Source of the DNA: Penicillium oxalicum
Lineage: Eukaryota > Ascomycota > Eurotiomycetes > Eurotiales > Aspergillaceae
Assembly: GCF_001723175.1 (NCBI RefSeq)
Contig: NC_064651.1
Location: forward strand, 1,054,001-1,118,000
Reading direction: 5' to 3'
DNA length: 64,000 nucleotides
Position 1 is the stretch's first letter. The number at the start of each line of letters is the position of its first letter. Of this stretch, positions 15,150 through 25,433 are shown one piece after another. A model generated the notes under the pieces. The model saw nothing but the letters and a program-made list of their open reading frames with translations. It was not told the origin of the DNA and searched no databases. The translations under genes were made by a program, and so were the position numbers.

Positions 15150-15685
15150 CGATGATGTGGCTTTATTTTGACAATGTATTTTACTTCGGACATGATTGAT
15201 ACAAATCAGAACATCTGCTATGTTTGTAACTGACATAGACTTTACCTTGTCAATCTTCCAAGTCTGATCTGGTGGTGCATTGCGACAGGTGCTTGCTGGA
15301 TTCACCTTGGCTTGGCAGCGATAACCTCCAGATCATTGCCGTCAAACGATGTGCATCAAGTACGTATGGATGCACATTGGTCGCGGACATGAGGAGAAGC
15401 GAACAAGGGTCATGGGATCCATCAGGACCTCCTTACGCGTCCTAGCAAGAAAGCGGCTCAACGCTCTTAACCTACATTCCGACAGGCTTGGCTCGATCCC
15501 TCAAAGCTCTGTACAGCACTGACGATGGAATCTTATCATGTCTGTTCTTCTCAGCGCGTTTTCTTTCCTGATTTGATTTATATTTTCTCTTCTGACTTGT
15601 GAGAGTACTCCGCATTCCAATGGTGCTTCATTTCCAGAACGGGCCCCCCGCGGCCCATATTTCAGACAAATCAAAAGCTATAGGG

Positions 15686-15692
15686 CACGTGA
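15686..15692 (-). promoter_or_regulatory. Cbf1-type E-box (TCACGTG) upstream of the methionine gene
   Basis: CACGTGA on the plus strand is TCACGTG on the minus strand, the core bound by Cbf1-type bHLH factors at yeast methionine genes. It lies about 315 bases before the ATG of the cystathionine beta-lyase. Function here is inferred. Confidence 0.4.
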
Positions 15693-15744
15693 CTCTGTCT
15701 TATCTAATCGAAAGTACTGGATGACGAAATCACTTTGCGATATC

Positions 15745-15754
15745 ATTGGCCAAT
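15745..15754. promoter_or_regulatory. Palindromic double CCAAT box
   Basis: ATTGGCCAAT is a perfect 10-base palindrome that presents CCAAT on both strands, the recognition pentamer of the fungal CCAAT-binding complex. It lies 59 bases from the E-box and about 250 bases before the start codon. Confidence 0.4.
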
Positions 15755-16006
15755 CACGGGACCGCCCAAGGGGAGTCATAGCCAAATGGATCGTCCGGGG
15801 GAGCAAAAGAATGGCGAGTGGTCAACATTATTATCCTTTTCTATTCATTCCCACTACCATCTCATCTTTCTTTCCATTGAGCGAGTAGTATACTTCCTTT
15901 TCGCAACTCCCACAAACCATTGGATTTTCTTTGACAACGTACAGAGTTGTCTACACACTTTACTTCCACACCCACAGTCTATCCGTCTCTGCCCCGCCCT
16001 GCAGCG

Positions 16007-17496
16007 ATGTCGGCGTCAGGATCCGGAGCAGCCAACGGAGCTTCAGAGTCGGCGAGCTCTGCGAAGAAGTCATTCCCTCGCGTTGACTTGCATGGCAATG
16101 ACCTCCCACCTTCACCCGCTCCCTCGAGTCCACACCCTGGTCGTCGATACAACATTGCCACCGAGCTGGTGTTCACTGAAGGCAATGATCAGTACAATGC
16201 GAGCAGCGTGCCAATTTACCAGGTGAGGCAGCATTCCATCTCCTGCAGTCACTGTCAATGACACAACAATGAGCTTGCACACTAACCAGGTTTCCCGCAG
16301 AGTGCGACCTTCAAGCAGACTTCCGGCAGTGGTGGCGGAGAGTACGACTACACCCGGTCCGGCAACCCAACTCGCACCCATCTCGAGCGACACCTGGCCA
16401 AGATCATGTCTGCACAGCGAGCACTAGTTGTATCATCTGGTATGGCTGCGTTGGATGTTATCACTCGTCTGCTTCGTCCTGGCGACGAGGTTGTGACTGG
16501 TGATGATCTCTATGGCGGCTCCCACCGTCTGCTCAAGTATCTTTCCACAAACGGCGGCATCGTGGTGCATCATGTCGACACGACCAACCCCGAGAAAGTC
16601 CTCCAAGTCTTGAACTCCAAGACCGCCATGGTCTTATTGGAAACCCCCACCAACCCACTTATCAAGATCGTCGATATTTCTCAGATCGCTACCGCAGCAC
16701 ACGAAGCGAACCCCAACTGTCTCGTGTCTGTGGACAACACCATGATGTCGCCACTTCTCCTGAACCCTCTTGAGTTGGGCGCCGATATTGTATATGAGAG
16801 TGGTACCAAGTACCTGTCTGGTCATCACGACCTGATGGCTGGTGTGATTGCTGTGAACGACCTGACTCTCGGCGAGCGCCTGTACTTCCCAATCAACGCA
16901 TCCGGGTGTGGCCTATCTCCGTTCGATTCATGGCTGCTGTTGCGTGGTGTCAAGACATTGAAGGTGCGCATGGACCAACAACAAAGCAATGCTCAGCGAA
17001 TTGCCGAGTTCCTCGAGTCGCATGGGTTCAAGGTACGGTACCCTGGACTTCGCTCGCATCCTCAGTATGAGCTACATAACTCCATGGCACGGGGTGCTGG
17101 AGCGGTGCTTTCATTTGAGACGGGCGACGTCAATGTCAGTGAGCGCATCGTCGAGAGTGCGAAGATCTGGGCAATCAGTGTGAGCTTCGGCTGTGTGAAC
17201 AGTCTGATCAGTATGCCCTGCCGTATGAGCCATGCTAGCATCGATGCGAAGACGCGGGCGGAACGCGCGATGCCGGAGGACCTCATTCGTCTGTGTGTCG
17301 GTATTGAGGATGTGGATGACTTGATTGAAGATCTCCAGCGCGCTGTAGGTTTTTTCCATCCTCTGGCCCTCGTTTTGCGGCTCAGCTGATGACCTGTGTC
17401 TTTGCTAATGATTCATTCTTTTCTTAGCTTGTTGAAGCGGGAGCCGTCAGGGTCACCTTGGACGGTATCCACGCGGTGTCGGCCGAGTCGTCGTGA
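16007..17496 (+). CDS. Cystathionine beta-lyase (PLP-dependent)
   Basis: The enzyme splits cystathionine into homocysteine, pyruvate and ammonia in methionine synthesis. Exons 16007-16222, 16301-17344 and 17428-17496 give 442 residues. The Cys/Met-metabolism PLP fold is clear: SGMAALDVITRLLRPGDEVV near the phosphate-binding region, ETPTNPL, the SVDNT aspartate that holds the pyridine nitrogen, and SGTKYLSGH with the Schiff-base lysine. The final 23-residue exon (GAVRVTLDGIHAVSAESS) resembles the usual family C-terminus. An upstream in-frame ATG at 15947 would add 20 residues; the inner start follows the pyrimidine-rich leader and is preferred. Promoter elements upstream fit sulphur-pathway control. 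Cystathionine gamma-lyase and gamma-synthase share the fold, but the YNIATELVF start and overall pattern favour beta-lyase. Confidence 0.9.
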
Positions 17497-17980
17497 GGTT
17501 GATTTCTTTTTCTCCCTTGCTTCCGGGACGGGGGCTTGGAAATATATGGCTGTTCATAAAAGGCGTACAGGGAGTTCATCACAATATTACGAACACATCT
17601 TATTATATTATATCTTTGTTTTTGCTGCTTTAATTTCCCCGTTGGAAGTCAAGACACCTTGGATTCTCCGTCTCCTTGATTGCACCCGACCCGAATGTTT
17701 ATCCAACCAGACCAAGCGATCGGTCCCGGGGCGGAGCCGGCATCGGAGTAAGCCGCCCGGGCAATTATCTTCCGCTGAGCTGCATGCTGACGGCGACCAG
17801 CTTGAGCGATCACATTGCAGGCTCTCATTATTTATGACTTTGTTTCCTCAATCGAACGAGTTCTTAGTTTTGACGTCTTCCCAGTGGCACTTTGTGGTTG
17901 CACTTTGACCTGTGCAGTACTGCTAATCTATGTGCTTTTAACTCGGCGTTTAACTGTCACTCCGATCTCGCCTTCTCCAT
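17497..17980. other. Intergenic with GC-rich inverted repeat
   Basis: This stretch contains the 3' end of the lyase transcript and the promoter of the next gene. An imperfect GC-rich inverted repeat (17725-17734 with 17753-17761) encloses a CGG-N6-CCG site (17744-17755). Confidence 0.5.
17725..17761. repeat. Imperfect inverted repeat containing CGG-N6-CCG
   Basis: CCCGGGGCGG at 17725-17734 can pair with CCGCCCGGG at 17753-17761 with one bulge. Within it, CGGAGTAAGCCG (17744-17755) has the CGG-N6-CCG layout bound by some Zn2Cys6 regulators such as Ppr1 and UaY. It lies about 220 bases before the ATG at 17981. Confidence 0.4.
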
Positions 17981-19086
17981 ATGAGTATGACTCGCGATGC
18001 GGTCGCGCAAGATGCCTCTTTACCTGTGATAAAGGGCTCAGAGCGCTCAACAACGCTGTCGAGGGTATCTGGGACGGCGGTTCCAACCATTGTATCTTCT
18101 GCCGCAGATTCGACATGGAACAGCAGGGATTTGGGTATGCGCCTCGGTGTCGACGTTGTCAGTGCGGCTTCCGCTGGCGCGTTGACTTGTCCATTGATCA
18201 CAATCATTGACCGGTGAGTAGTGAAACACAAAAGTATTGATCAAGCTGGAGATGAATACATGGAATGTCAATACTAACACCTGCTTTCCTTCTTCGCAGT
18301 GCTATTATTGAAAAGGCCTCCAAAGGCTTCCCTATTCGCCAAACTATCACCAATTGCCTCAAATCCATGGTCACAAAACCAGCCGGCTTCTTTCTCGGCA
18401 CGCCTTTCCTCCTCATTTATACCCTCTATACGTCTACATATCTTACTGCGAACGCGATTGACACGGTGTCCTCCACTTTGCGCAACCAGTCTTACTCAAC
18501 TGTGACGCCGGGTCCGGCCAAATTCATCTCCACGACTGCAGTCAACATGGCTATTTGCGTCTACAAAGATGCGCGCTTTGCGAAGATCTTTGGCGCCTCA
18601 CCATCACCCTCTCCGGCTCAATCACAGACATCCACCTCTGCCTCGTTATCACGTCCGGCTGTCTGCCATCCTATGCCCTCTCAATCCGCCGCAGCGCCCA
18701 CCATTCCGAAAGTCTCATACTCCCTCTTTTGTCTTCGTGATAGTGTGACAATCTTCGCCTCCTTCAACGTTCCCACATTGATCGCACCTTCAATACCGGA
18801 CTTCATTGCAGCGACGCCAAGTATGAAGGCCGCCACTGCGCAATTCGCATGTCCTGCCTTGATGCAATTCTTTAGTACGCCGATGCATCTACTCGGCCTG
18901 GACTTGTACAATCGGCAGCCGCCTGGTGGTCTACCCTGGACAGATCGCGTGGGACGTATCCGTCGAGATTACATTTCCAGCAGCTTTGCTCGCATGGGCA
19001 AAATTGTGCCGGCTTATGGTATCGGCGGTGTTGTCAATGTCCGAATGAGAGCGACTTTGATGGAGCGGCTTGAGCAGAAAAACTGA
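17981..19086 (+). CDS. Fungal mitochondrial-carrier-like membrane protein
   Basis: Two exons (17981-18213 and 18300-19086) give 339 residues. The sequence holds several hydrophobic segments: VVSAASAGALTCPLITIID near residues 57-78, PAGFFLGTPFLLIYTLYTSTYL near 98-120, and two more in the C-terminal half. The pattern recalls divergent SLC25-like mitochondrial proteins of fungi (the yeast YFR045W type), which keep the three-repeat layout but not a clean carrier signature. I cannot identify the substrate, and the family placement is tentative. A Ser/Pro-rich linker lies around residues 190-215. The start is the first ATG of a frame that splices cleanly into the second exon; the upstream codons look non-coding. 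Confidence 0.7.
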
Positions 19087-20378
19087 AGGGAAAAAATATC
19101 ACTCAGGCTGACGCGACCACTGGTCAGCTCACAGCTTGTCTCATCTTTCGCTATTTAGCCGAGAGACCGGATGATCTGCTGTCCACCAAATCATGGACCA
19201 TATTCCTTCCCGATTATAGATCTTTCATCTGGTTATTTGCGCTTTTCATTTGCTTTTCTGTTTTGGCGTCCTGGGACCTTTGAATTCATAATGATCTAGA
19301 CTTAATGTTTTTTCATTTGTTCCTGTCTACGGGCTGTTTGGATGATTCTTTGGTGTCGGTACTTTTCTCACTCACGTCTCATGTCCCCAATCCATGTTCA
19401 CGTCAGATCCAGTCACGGCTCATGAAATACACTACCTTTGCATCATAGACATGTTCTGATTTCAAGACACTTTTCTGAATGTCCGACATTTTGTCTTCAA
19501 ATACAGCTTCACCGATTCCATCCATTGTTCATCAGGATGAAGGTGGGAACAATTTATTTTTCTCGAAGAACGTACTCTGCTTCCGCGTTCCAGATAAGCT
19601 TTTGGTCGAACCTCTAGGTGACTCGACTCGCCCATCTTCTTTCGTCGGAGCTCTCTCTTTCATGATAGGTATTTGACTTTGTCAAGGAATATTCATTTCC
19701 GGGGAAACGGAAGATATCATATGTAGCTAGGGACAAAGGGAACAGCATCTTATTGGCAGGGTGACAAGTAAGCCCGGCACGTGCTGGACAGGGCTCGACG
19801 CATGGTGAGACTCGGCGCCGAAGGACGTCTCCATTCCAAAACTTCATGCTGATGGCCGATAGCGGTAACAACATCATCTAGAGATAACCAAGATTATGAG
19901 AGTCTTTTGTTCTGCTACTGAAACCCTCCTGTGCTGAGCTCATATACTTTGCTGGAGAACTCATATATTCTCAACGGGTCATAAGAAGTGGAAGTTCAAG
20001 AGTGTGGAAAAATGAGGACATCGCCAATTTAGGGGACCCAGCGCGTTGAGGAAGCTGATTTAGCGACAGTATTGCAACATGTCTTTTCACGGTAATTTCA
20101 ACGTTCGATTGATAGTTCCATATATCCCAAGGCTCATGCAAAACCTCTACAAAATGACAAAAAGAAAGGAAAGGAAATAACAGCAATAGACCATGAAGGG
20201 ATGTATAGCGTTGTCGGTAGTTGAGACAGAACAGCATTGGGCGCTTAAGGTTAGACAACGTGTGCATTATTCATAGCTCGGGGGGCCGTCCAACGTCATC
20301 CAGGTCCGCCAAGATAGATTGACTCTATATAGATGCAGAATACCCGAATTGATGGGTATCACCTCCAAGAGTCATTCT
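19087..20378. other. Long convergent intergenic region
   Basis: The flanking genes point toward each other, so this 1.29 kb should hold only two 3' untranslated regions. Only short open frames are present. I see no repeat or RNA gene. Confidence 0.5.
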
Positions 20379-21105
20379 TCAAACACTCGATGTTGAGCTC
20401 TTTGTAGATCGAGCAGTCGGGGTGCGACCGTATCGCTTCTCATCTTTCCGAATCACTATACAGATATAGCATTGAATGCAGTCCAGGAAGCTGCACGACG
20501 TGATATTAGCAGGTGTTCGACGGACTGCTAGGTAGATTTGTAGAAGTAACCAAGGATCTGGCAAGTTGCAGGGTTCTAGACTCACCACAAGACAATTGAA
20601 AGCAATACCACAATCACACCGAGGGCTTTACTGCTCGTAGAATGTGCACCTTTGACTCCCATAATGCTGATTATGAATAAGGCAAAGTAGAAAACAGTGT
20701 CAATCATGACAAGGATCTTGTCGACTTTTGCGCTGGCCCATCTTTGAAAGCGCTTCACGTGCCCTGTGAGCAATTGGTATGCTAGGAAAACTGCGGACTT
20801 GAGTGTCTAGATAGAGGGCGTATGGCTTGTTAGCAAGAAAATTGTATTATGGCTTTCCCAGCTCGTCTTGGTTGGCGTGTAGATGTATATGGTGGGTGCA
20901 GGCTAGAATATAGTAGTGGATTTGGAGTCCAAACACCGTGACGGAGACTTACCACGGCAATGCCCCAGGTGTTTGTTCTCGTTGAAGGCGTGCCCTTGTC
21001 CGCTACTCGGGCAATGACCAGGATTAATGTGATCAGAATGAGCACTCCCAATACAATGTCCAAGCGGAACTTGTTTCTGGGGGTTGGTTCGATGGGAAAC
21101 TTCAT
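20379..21105 (-). CDS. Small four-helix membrane protein, MARVEL-like
   Basis: Three exons (21105-20953, 20806-20586, 20490-20379) give 161 residues. Four hydrophobic segments lie near residues 15-34, 50-66, 82-102 and 112-135, followed by a basic, Ser/Thr-rich tail ending STKSSTSSV. The size and spacing fit the small MARVEL-type proteins common in filamentous fungi, but no signature residue settles this. The splice sites are consensus (GTAAGT, GTGAGT; both introns end in AG) and the frame is kept across both junctions, so the gene model is sound even though the function is unknown. Confidence 0.7.
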
Positions 21106-22147
21106 CTTGAGGAAGCGAATTGGGGGGCTGGAGAAGAGATAGACGAGGGAGGATCGTGTTTCAAGACCGCAATCAAGAGAGCTGGTGATTCAATGACTGG
21201 TGGATTTTGATCGAGGGATCGAGTTGTTCGGGAGATGTTGACAATGTAAAGTGTGATGAGAGTGTGTGTCTGAATGCGACGTGTAGTATGAGACTTCTTG
21301 TAGATTTTTAGTTGGAATTGAATTCGTTCAAGCACCCGATCTATTCAACTTATTTAATGTTATTTGTGGATTTACGCCTTATGTCGCCAAGCAACTCTGC
21401 AGTAGGCAGCTATGATAATTTTAACTTCCAATCAAGCGTGGTTGGCTCAATTATAAGTTCACATTTCCAAACCAGAAAGACCTGCCCTGGCTTTGTTGGT
21501 GCTGTCGACTTCTTCGGCCTCGTATTCGCACCGGTTACGAGAAGTAGCCGCCCGATACTGAGCCTCTCGTCCCAAGCCACGCAATCCCGGCAGAGAATTG
21601 CTTCTCGATGTATCCCTGGTCCCGAAAGCTTGGCATCGTGAAAAGGGGATTCAGATGTCTGACGTTCGATGGCGATCTGCGTTGTGCACATCGGAGGCTT
21701 GCTGTCCATGCTGTTTCCATCTTCTGACGAACTCGTATTCGAATGTATTCCAGTCTTCCACAACAAACTCAGTGTTAACCAGTAAACTATCTGCTAATTG
21801 TATGTACCCTGATCCGTGGAAGCTGATCTCGATCATCCCCAGCGGAGATGAGTCCCTGGATGAAACCCAGTCGGCATACAACGTTGGGCTTGAAGCTTCC
21901 ACGAAAGGCAGGCATCTAAATTGATTCGAGCAAGAGTCGCTTGTTGGTCTAATGAGAACCACAAGCCACTAGGTCCGCGCAGACCAATCCTCCGTGAAGA
22001 TAAGGTTACTTCCGAGATGATGGAAATGAATTCCCTCGATTATTTATTGACGCGCCAATGTACTGTACATGTCTCTTCAAAGAGTTGAATCGAACACGAG
22101 AGCTGTCCCGAGAAGAATATGGAAGAATTAAATTGTGTGGTTTCACT
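21106..22147. other. Intergenic between the four-helix gene and the first RTA1 gene
   Basis: Both neighbours are on the minus strand. Open frames here (for example 21651-21962 minus) lack an ATG start or recognisable motifs. Nothing else is seen. Confidence 0.5.
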
Positions 22148-23213
22148 TCAGGGATAGGTCTTTCTGCCTTCGTAACCAGTGCCCGCTAGCATCTCAAGTT
22201 CCTCAGCCCGGTGGTAAGCATTTCCCCCGAGCAGCTTGCTCGGGTGCTGAATCACAAGGATCACGCAGCAGATCAGCATCAGAGCGCCGTCAAACACATA
22301 GACAAACGCCTCTTTGCTCTGCAAGTACCCATCGCTTCCTTGGGCGTACTCAATCACGCGATAAATGGACCGAATCATGATCAAGCAGCTGATTGTGTAA
22401 AGCACCATCATACAGCGTTGCCAAGGAATCACACTGGTCCCCGTATAGTGCAGTGGAGAGGCGGCCATTCGACGGTGGAAGATGATTGAAACGACGATAA
22501 AAAAGCCGAAGAAGAAGATCTGAACAAATAGACCGCCAAGAATTATATGCTGGCCCATGTTGGCATTTTCGGGCGTTTTCGCAGCGGCAAGGAAACCTCC
22601 TCCTGGAGTCGGTAGGGTAACATGTTAGACGAAGCGTGACTCCTTTCATTTCTCTTCCGTGGAGGGTGGTGACATGCTAGAAAGCCAAAGAAGAAGAGAG
22701 GCAAACGCGAGGGAATCGAGAAGACATACCTCCGCATTGCATAAGAAAGGAGAGGACATCTCCCACCACAAATATTTTGGTCAACCAAGAGGGTCGAATG
22801 ATAGAGTTGGATCCCGCGTTCAGGGCAACGATCAGTCGGCCGAGTATCATATAGATGGAGGCAGCAAAGAGTGCCGGAGCAAGAAGAAGTAGAAGACTCT
22901 GGCCGATGTACGGTTTCATCGTCCAGTCGGGTGTTTCGGTCGAACTGATATATCTGCACAAATAGCCAATTGCTTCAACTGCAAGCTCTCAAGTCCATCA
23001 GTCAGTGTCGTCGAAGAAGTGGAGATTATCCAAAGTCTCATGGCTAATGCATCAGAGAAACTCACATGCACCGCCAATCATAAAAGAGATCATAAACCAG
23101 CTGCGAGTCCGGATCAATTGCACCAAATGAACGATAGTCGCGAGTCCAAAGAGGGCGGCGAAAGGGATGGCTGCACCACCCGAGGGATCATACTTGTAGT
23201 ACTGATAGCCCAT
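22148..23213 (-). CDS. RTA1-family lipid/sterol-stress membrane protein, copy A
   Basis: Members of the RTA1 family are seven-helix fungal membrane proteins. Yeast relatives include Rta1 (7-aminocholesterol resistance) and Rsb1 (sphingoid long-chain base release). Exons 23213-23066, 22978-22730 and 22602-22148 give 283 residues. Family features include LVQLIRTRSWFM in helix 2, GYLCRYIS, LLAPALFAASIYMILGRLI, SWLTKIFVVGDVLSFLMQ, the GQHIILGGLFVQIFFF helix, and SIYRVIEYAQGSDGYL followed by EAFVYVFDGALML. The start MGYQYYKYDP aligns with that of the neighbouring paralog; an in-frame start 51 bases upstream is less likely. It is divergently transcribed from copy B, with introns at matching positions. 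Confidence 0.93.
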
Positions 23214-23940
23214 GATAGTTTGTTGCAGAATAGAGGGTAATTTTGGTGTGAAAAAAATAGTCAAGCACGTTAGAAGAGGTTGGTGGCAGGGGAAATCTTT
23301 ATTAACAAAGAGATGCCAGTAGATCGTATTTTTATTCTACGAGTATAGTGGAGTCTTACGAAGAGCCCAACAATCAACATGATGATCTATTTTCGGTCAG
23401 AATCAAAACATCGCAGGGTCTTGCTCTCTTGGCAAGATTCAGGATATGACCATGTATGGTACGCACAGAAAAACGAGGACAGGCGTCGTGTGGTCGCTCT
23501 ACTTTCATTGGCGCCCTGATTAGACCCAGGCAACCTCAGACTTCCTTCATAATGATAAGCAGCAAGAGTTGCTCTTGTTTTCTCATTGAAACATTTCTGC
23601 AGATAGATTCATGAAACAAGACTTCTTTTTGGGGGGTGGTGGGGTCCCTGAACTTCCAGTGATGGCAATATTCTCAACTCTATCTGCTGATCTGCCTAAT
23701 CCGGAAATCCAGCACGAATACGGCTTGGTCGGCGTACGATCACGCTGATTGGAGAGCACACGTTCAAAAAGTCCCGCTTCAGATCTTCGCCCCATCTAAA
23801 CGGATGCTTGGCGCCCCACTTCTGGCCTTCTTAAAGTAGAAATCGAAAAGGATACGAAATGAATTCGATCTCGAAGATGGGCAGGTGGACAGGCAACGGT
23901 CTTAGTGGACTCAGCCCCATTGCATGAGTATCATTTGTCT

Positions 23941-23948
23941 CCCGCGGA
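23941..23948. promoter_or_regulatory. PDRE-like palindrome 1
   Basis: CCCGCGGA matches seven of eight bases of the yeast pleiotropic drug-response element TCCGCGGA, the target of Pdr1/Pdr3-type Zn2Cys6 factors. Relevance in this fungus is inferred. Confidence 0.35.
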
Positions 23949-23995
23949 TTTGACATAATGTATAATACTGGTTTTTTCTGGTTCTTACTTAATTT

Positions 23996-24003
23996 TCCGC
24001 GGC
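23996..24003. promoter_or_regulatory. PDRE-like palindrome 2
   Basis: TCCGCGGC matches seven of eight bases of TCCGCGGA and lies about 55 bases from the first copy and about 220 bases before the copy B start codon. Confidence 0.35.
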
Positions 24004-24054
24004 GCGTGGATAAAATTAGGGGGGTAATCCTGCAGGTTCAAGTGAGATTTTGTT

Positions 24055-24062
24055 TATAAAAG
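24055..24062 (+). promoter_or_regulatory. TATA-box candidate of RTA1 copy B
   Basis: TATAAAAG lies about 160 bases before the ATG at 24220 and is followed by a pyrimidine-rich leader. Confidence 0.45.
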
Positions 24063-24219
24063 ACCTTACTCGTCTCCAACCGGCCTGGTATTTTCGTCTT
24101 CAACCATTAGTCCCTCTCTTCAGAGCTCAACCTCCTTCCCAGCCGCTCCCTCATTCACTCACACCCGCTCCCTTATTACGGTTCCAGTTTGACTGCTTTT
24201 GCAGAAAGGCTTCGCAGCA

Positions 24220-25259
24220 ATGGACAACTTTGTCTTCTACTACTACAAGCCGTCGCTGGCGGCAGCAGTCATATTCACTGTACTCTTCGGCCTATCGAGC
24301 ATACTACACTTTTACCAACTGATTCGAACGAGAACATGGTTCATGATCCCCTTTTTTATCGGCGCGCTGTGTAAGTACTGGCTTTCTCACCTGGCCTTTT
24401 CCCACCTTTCCGTCAAGCCCAATCGAAAGCTAACGCAAAACACGTCCCCTTCACAGTGGAAACGATCGGTTACATTGGACGCCTGCTCGCTTCTTTCCAA
24501 GCACCCGACTACACCAAGGGCCCCTACATCATGCAAAGTGCCTTGATCCTGATCGCGCCCGCTTTCCTGGCTGCCAGTATCTACATGACTCTCGGACGCA
24601 TCATCCAAATGCTTGATGCAGAGAAGCTCTCGTTGATCAGAGTTCGGTGGCTGACCAAAATCTTTGTCGGCGGTGATGTGCTCTCGTTCCTCATGCAAGC
24701 ATCGGGTATGTAATATCTCCACGTCACTCTGACCGCTATAAATGGTTGACTCATTGTGGTCGGTGCTAACCTGCTTTCTTGGTCTGTAGGTGCCGGAATC
24801 CTCGTCTCGAGCTCTAATGGACCTTCCACCGGCGAACACATCATCATTGGTGGTCTCTTCGTGCAAATCATCTTCTTCGGTCTGTTCGCGATCAGTGCCG
24901 TCATCTTTCACACACGTGTGAACAAAGCACCCACACCCCGGTCCATCGAGTTGAAATACCTGTGGACTCGCCACATGATTGCTCTCTACGTCTCGAGCAT
25001 TTTGATTCTGATTCGTTCGGTGATTCGTGTGGTTGAGTATCTTCAGGGATACAACGGGTATTTGATGAAGCATGAGGCGTACATCTATGTCTTTGATGCT
25101 CTGCTGATGTTCGTCACCGTACTCGTCCTTCAGTACATTCATCCGAGCGAGATCAACTGCCTGATCGGAAGGGGAGAGAAGTACTCAGAGAAGGCGGTCC
25201 ATATTCGCACATTCGTTCCAGTCTCTGCGCTTGACCTGCAACGCCCCGGTGAGGCGTGA
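24220..25259 (+). CDS. RTA1-family lipid/sterol-stress membrane protein, copy B
   Basis: Exons 24220-24370, 24457-24705 and 24790-25259 give 289 residues with seven predicted helices. It shares with copy A the blocks HFYQLIRTRTWFMIPFFIGA, ETIGYIGRLL, SIYMTLGRII, WLTKIFVGGDVLSFLMQ, EHIIIGGLFVQIIFF, and RSVIRVVEYLQGYNGYL. The middle exon is 249 bases in both genes and both introns interrupt the frame at the same phase, so the pair arose by duplication that kept the gene structure. The C-terminus is longer than in copy A. Function is inferred from the family (lipid-linked stress resistance at the plasma membrane). Confidence 0.94.
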
Positions 25260-25433
25260 GGCTACCTCAGATTGGTGACACCGGAGGAAAGGACTCGTCA
25301 AGGAGACAAAGCTTGATATATTTACCATGACGCGATGACTTTTTGTTCGTCTATTTGCTTAGAAAGAAACAGCTTTTTGAAGAGCTATATTTTACTTTTC
25401 TTCAAATATCAACAATCTAATGAGATTTTGCTT

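Larger units (their letters stand above)
15150..16006. other. Intergenic: promoter of cystathionine beta-lyase
   Basis: This 857-base stretch separates mcd4 from the methionine-pathway gene. It holds an E-box CACGTGA (15686-15692) and a perfect palindrome with CCAAT on both strands (15745-15754), listed separately. No open frame of interest is seen. Confidence 0.6.
23214..24219. promoter_or_regulatory. Shared divergent promoter region of the two RTA1 genes
   Basis: About 1 kb separates the two start codons. It holds two CCGCGG palindromes 55 bases apart (23942-23947 and 23997-24002) and a TATA-like element near copy B. No open frame of interest is seen. Confidence 0.6.
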
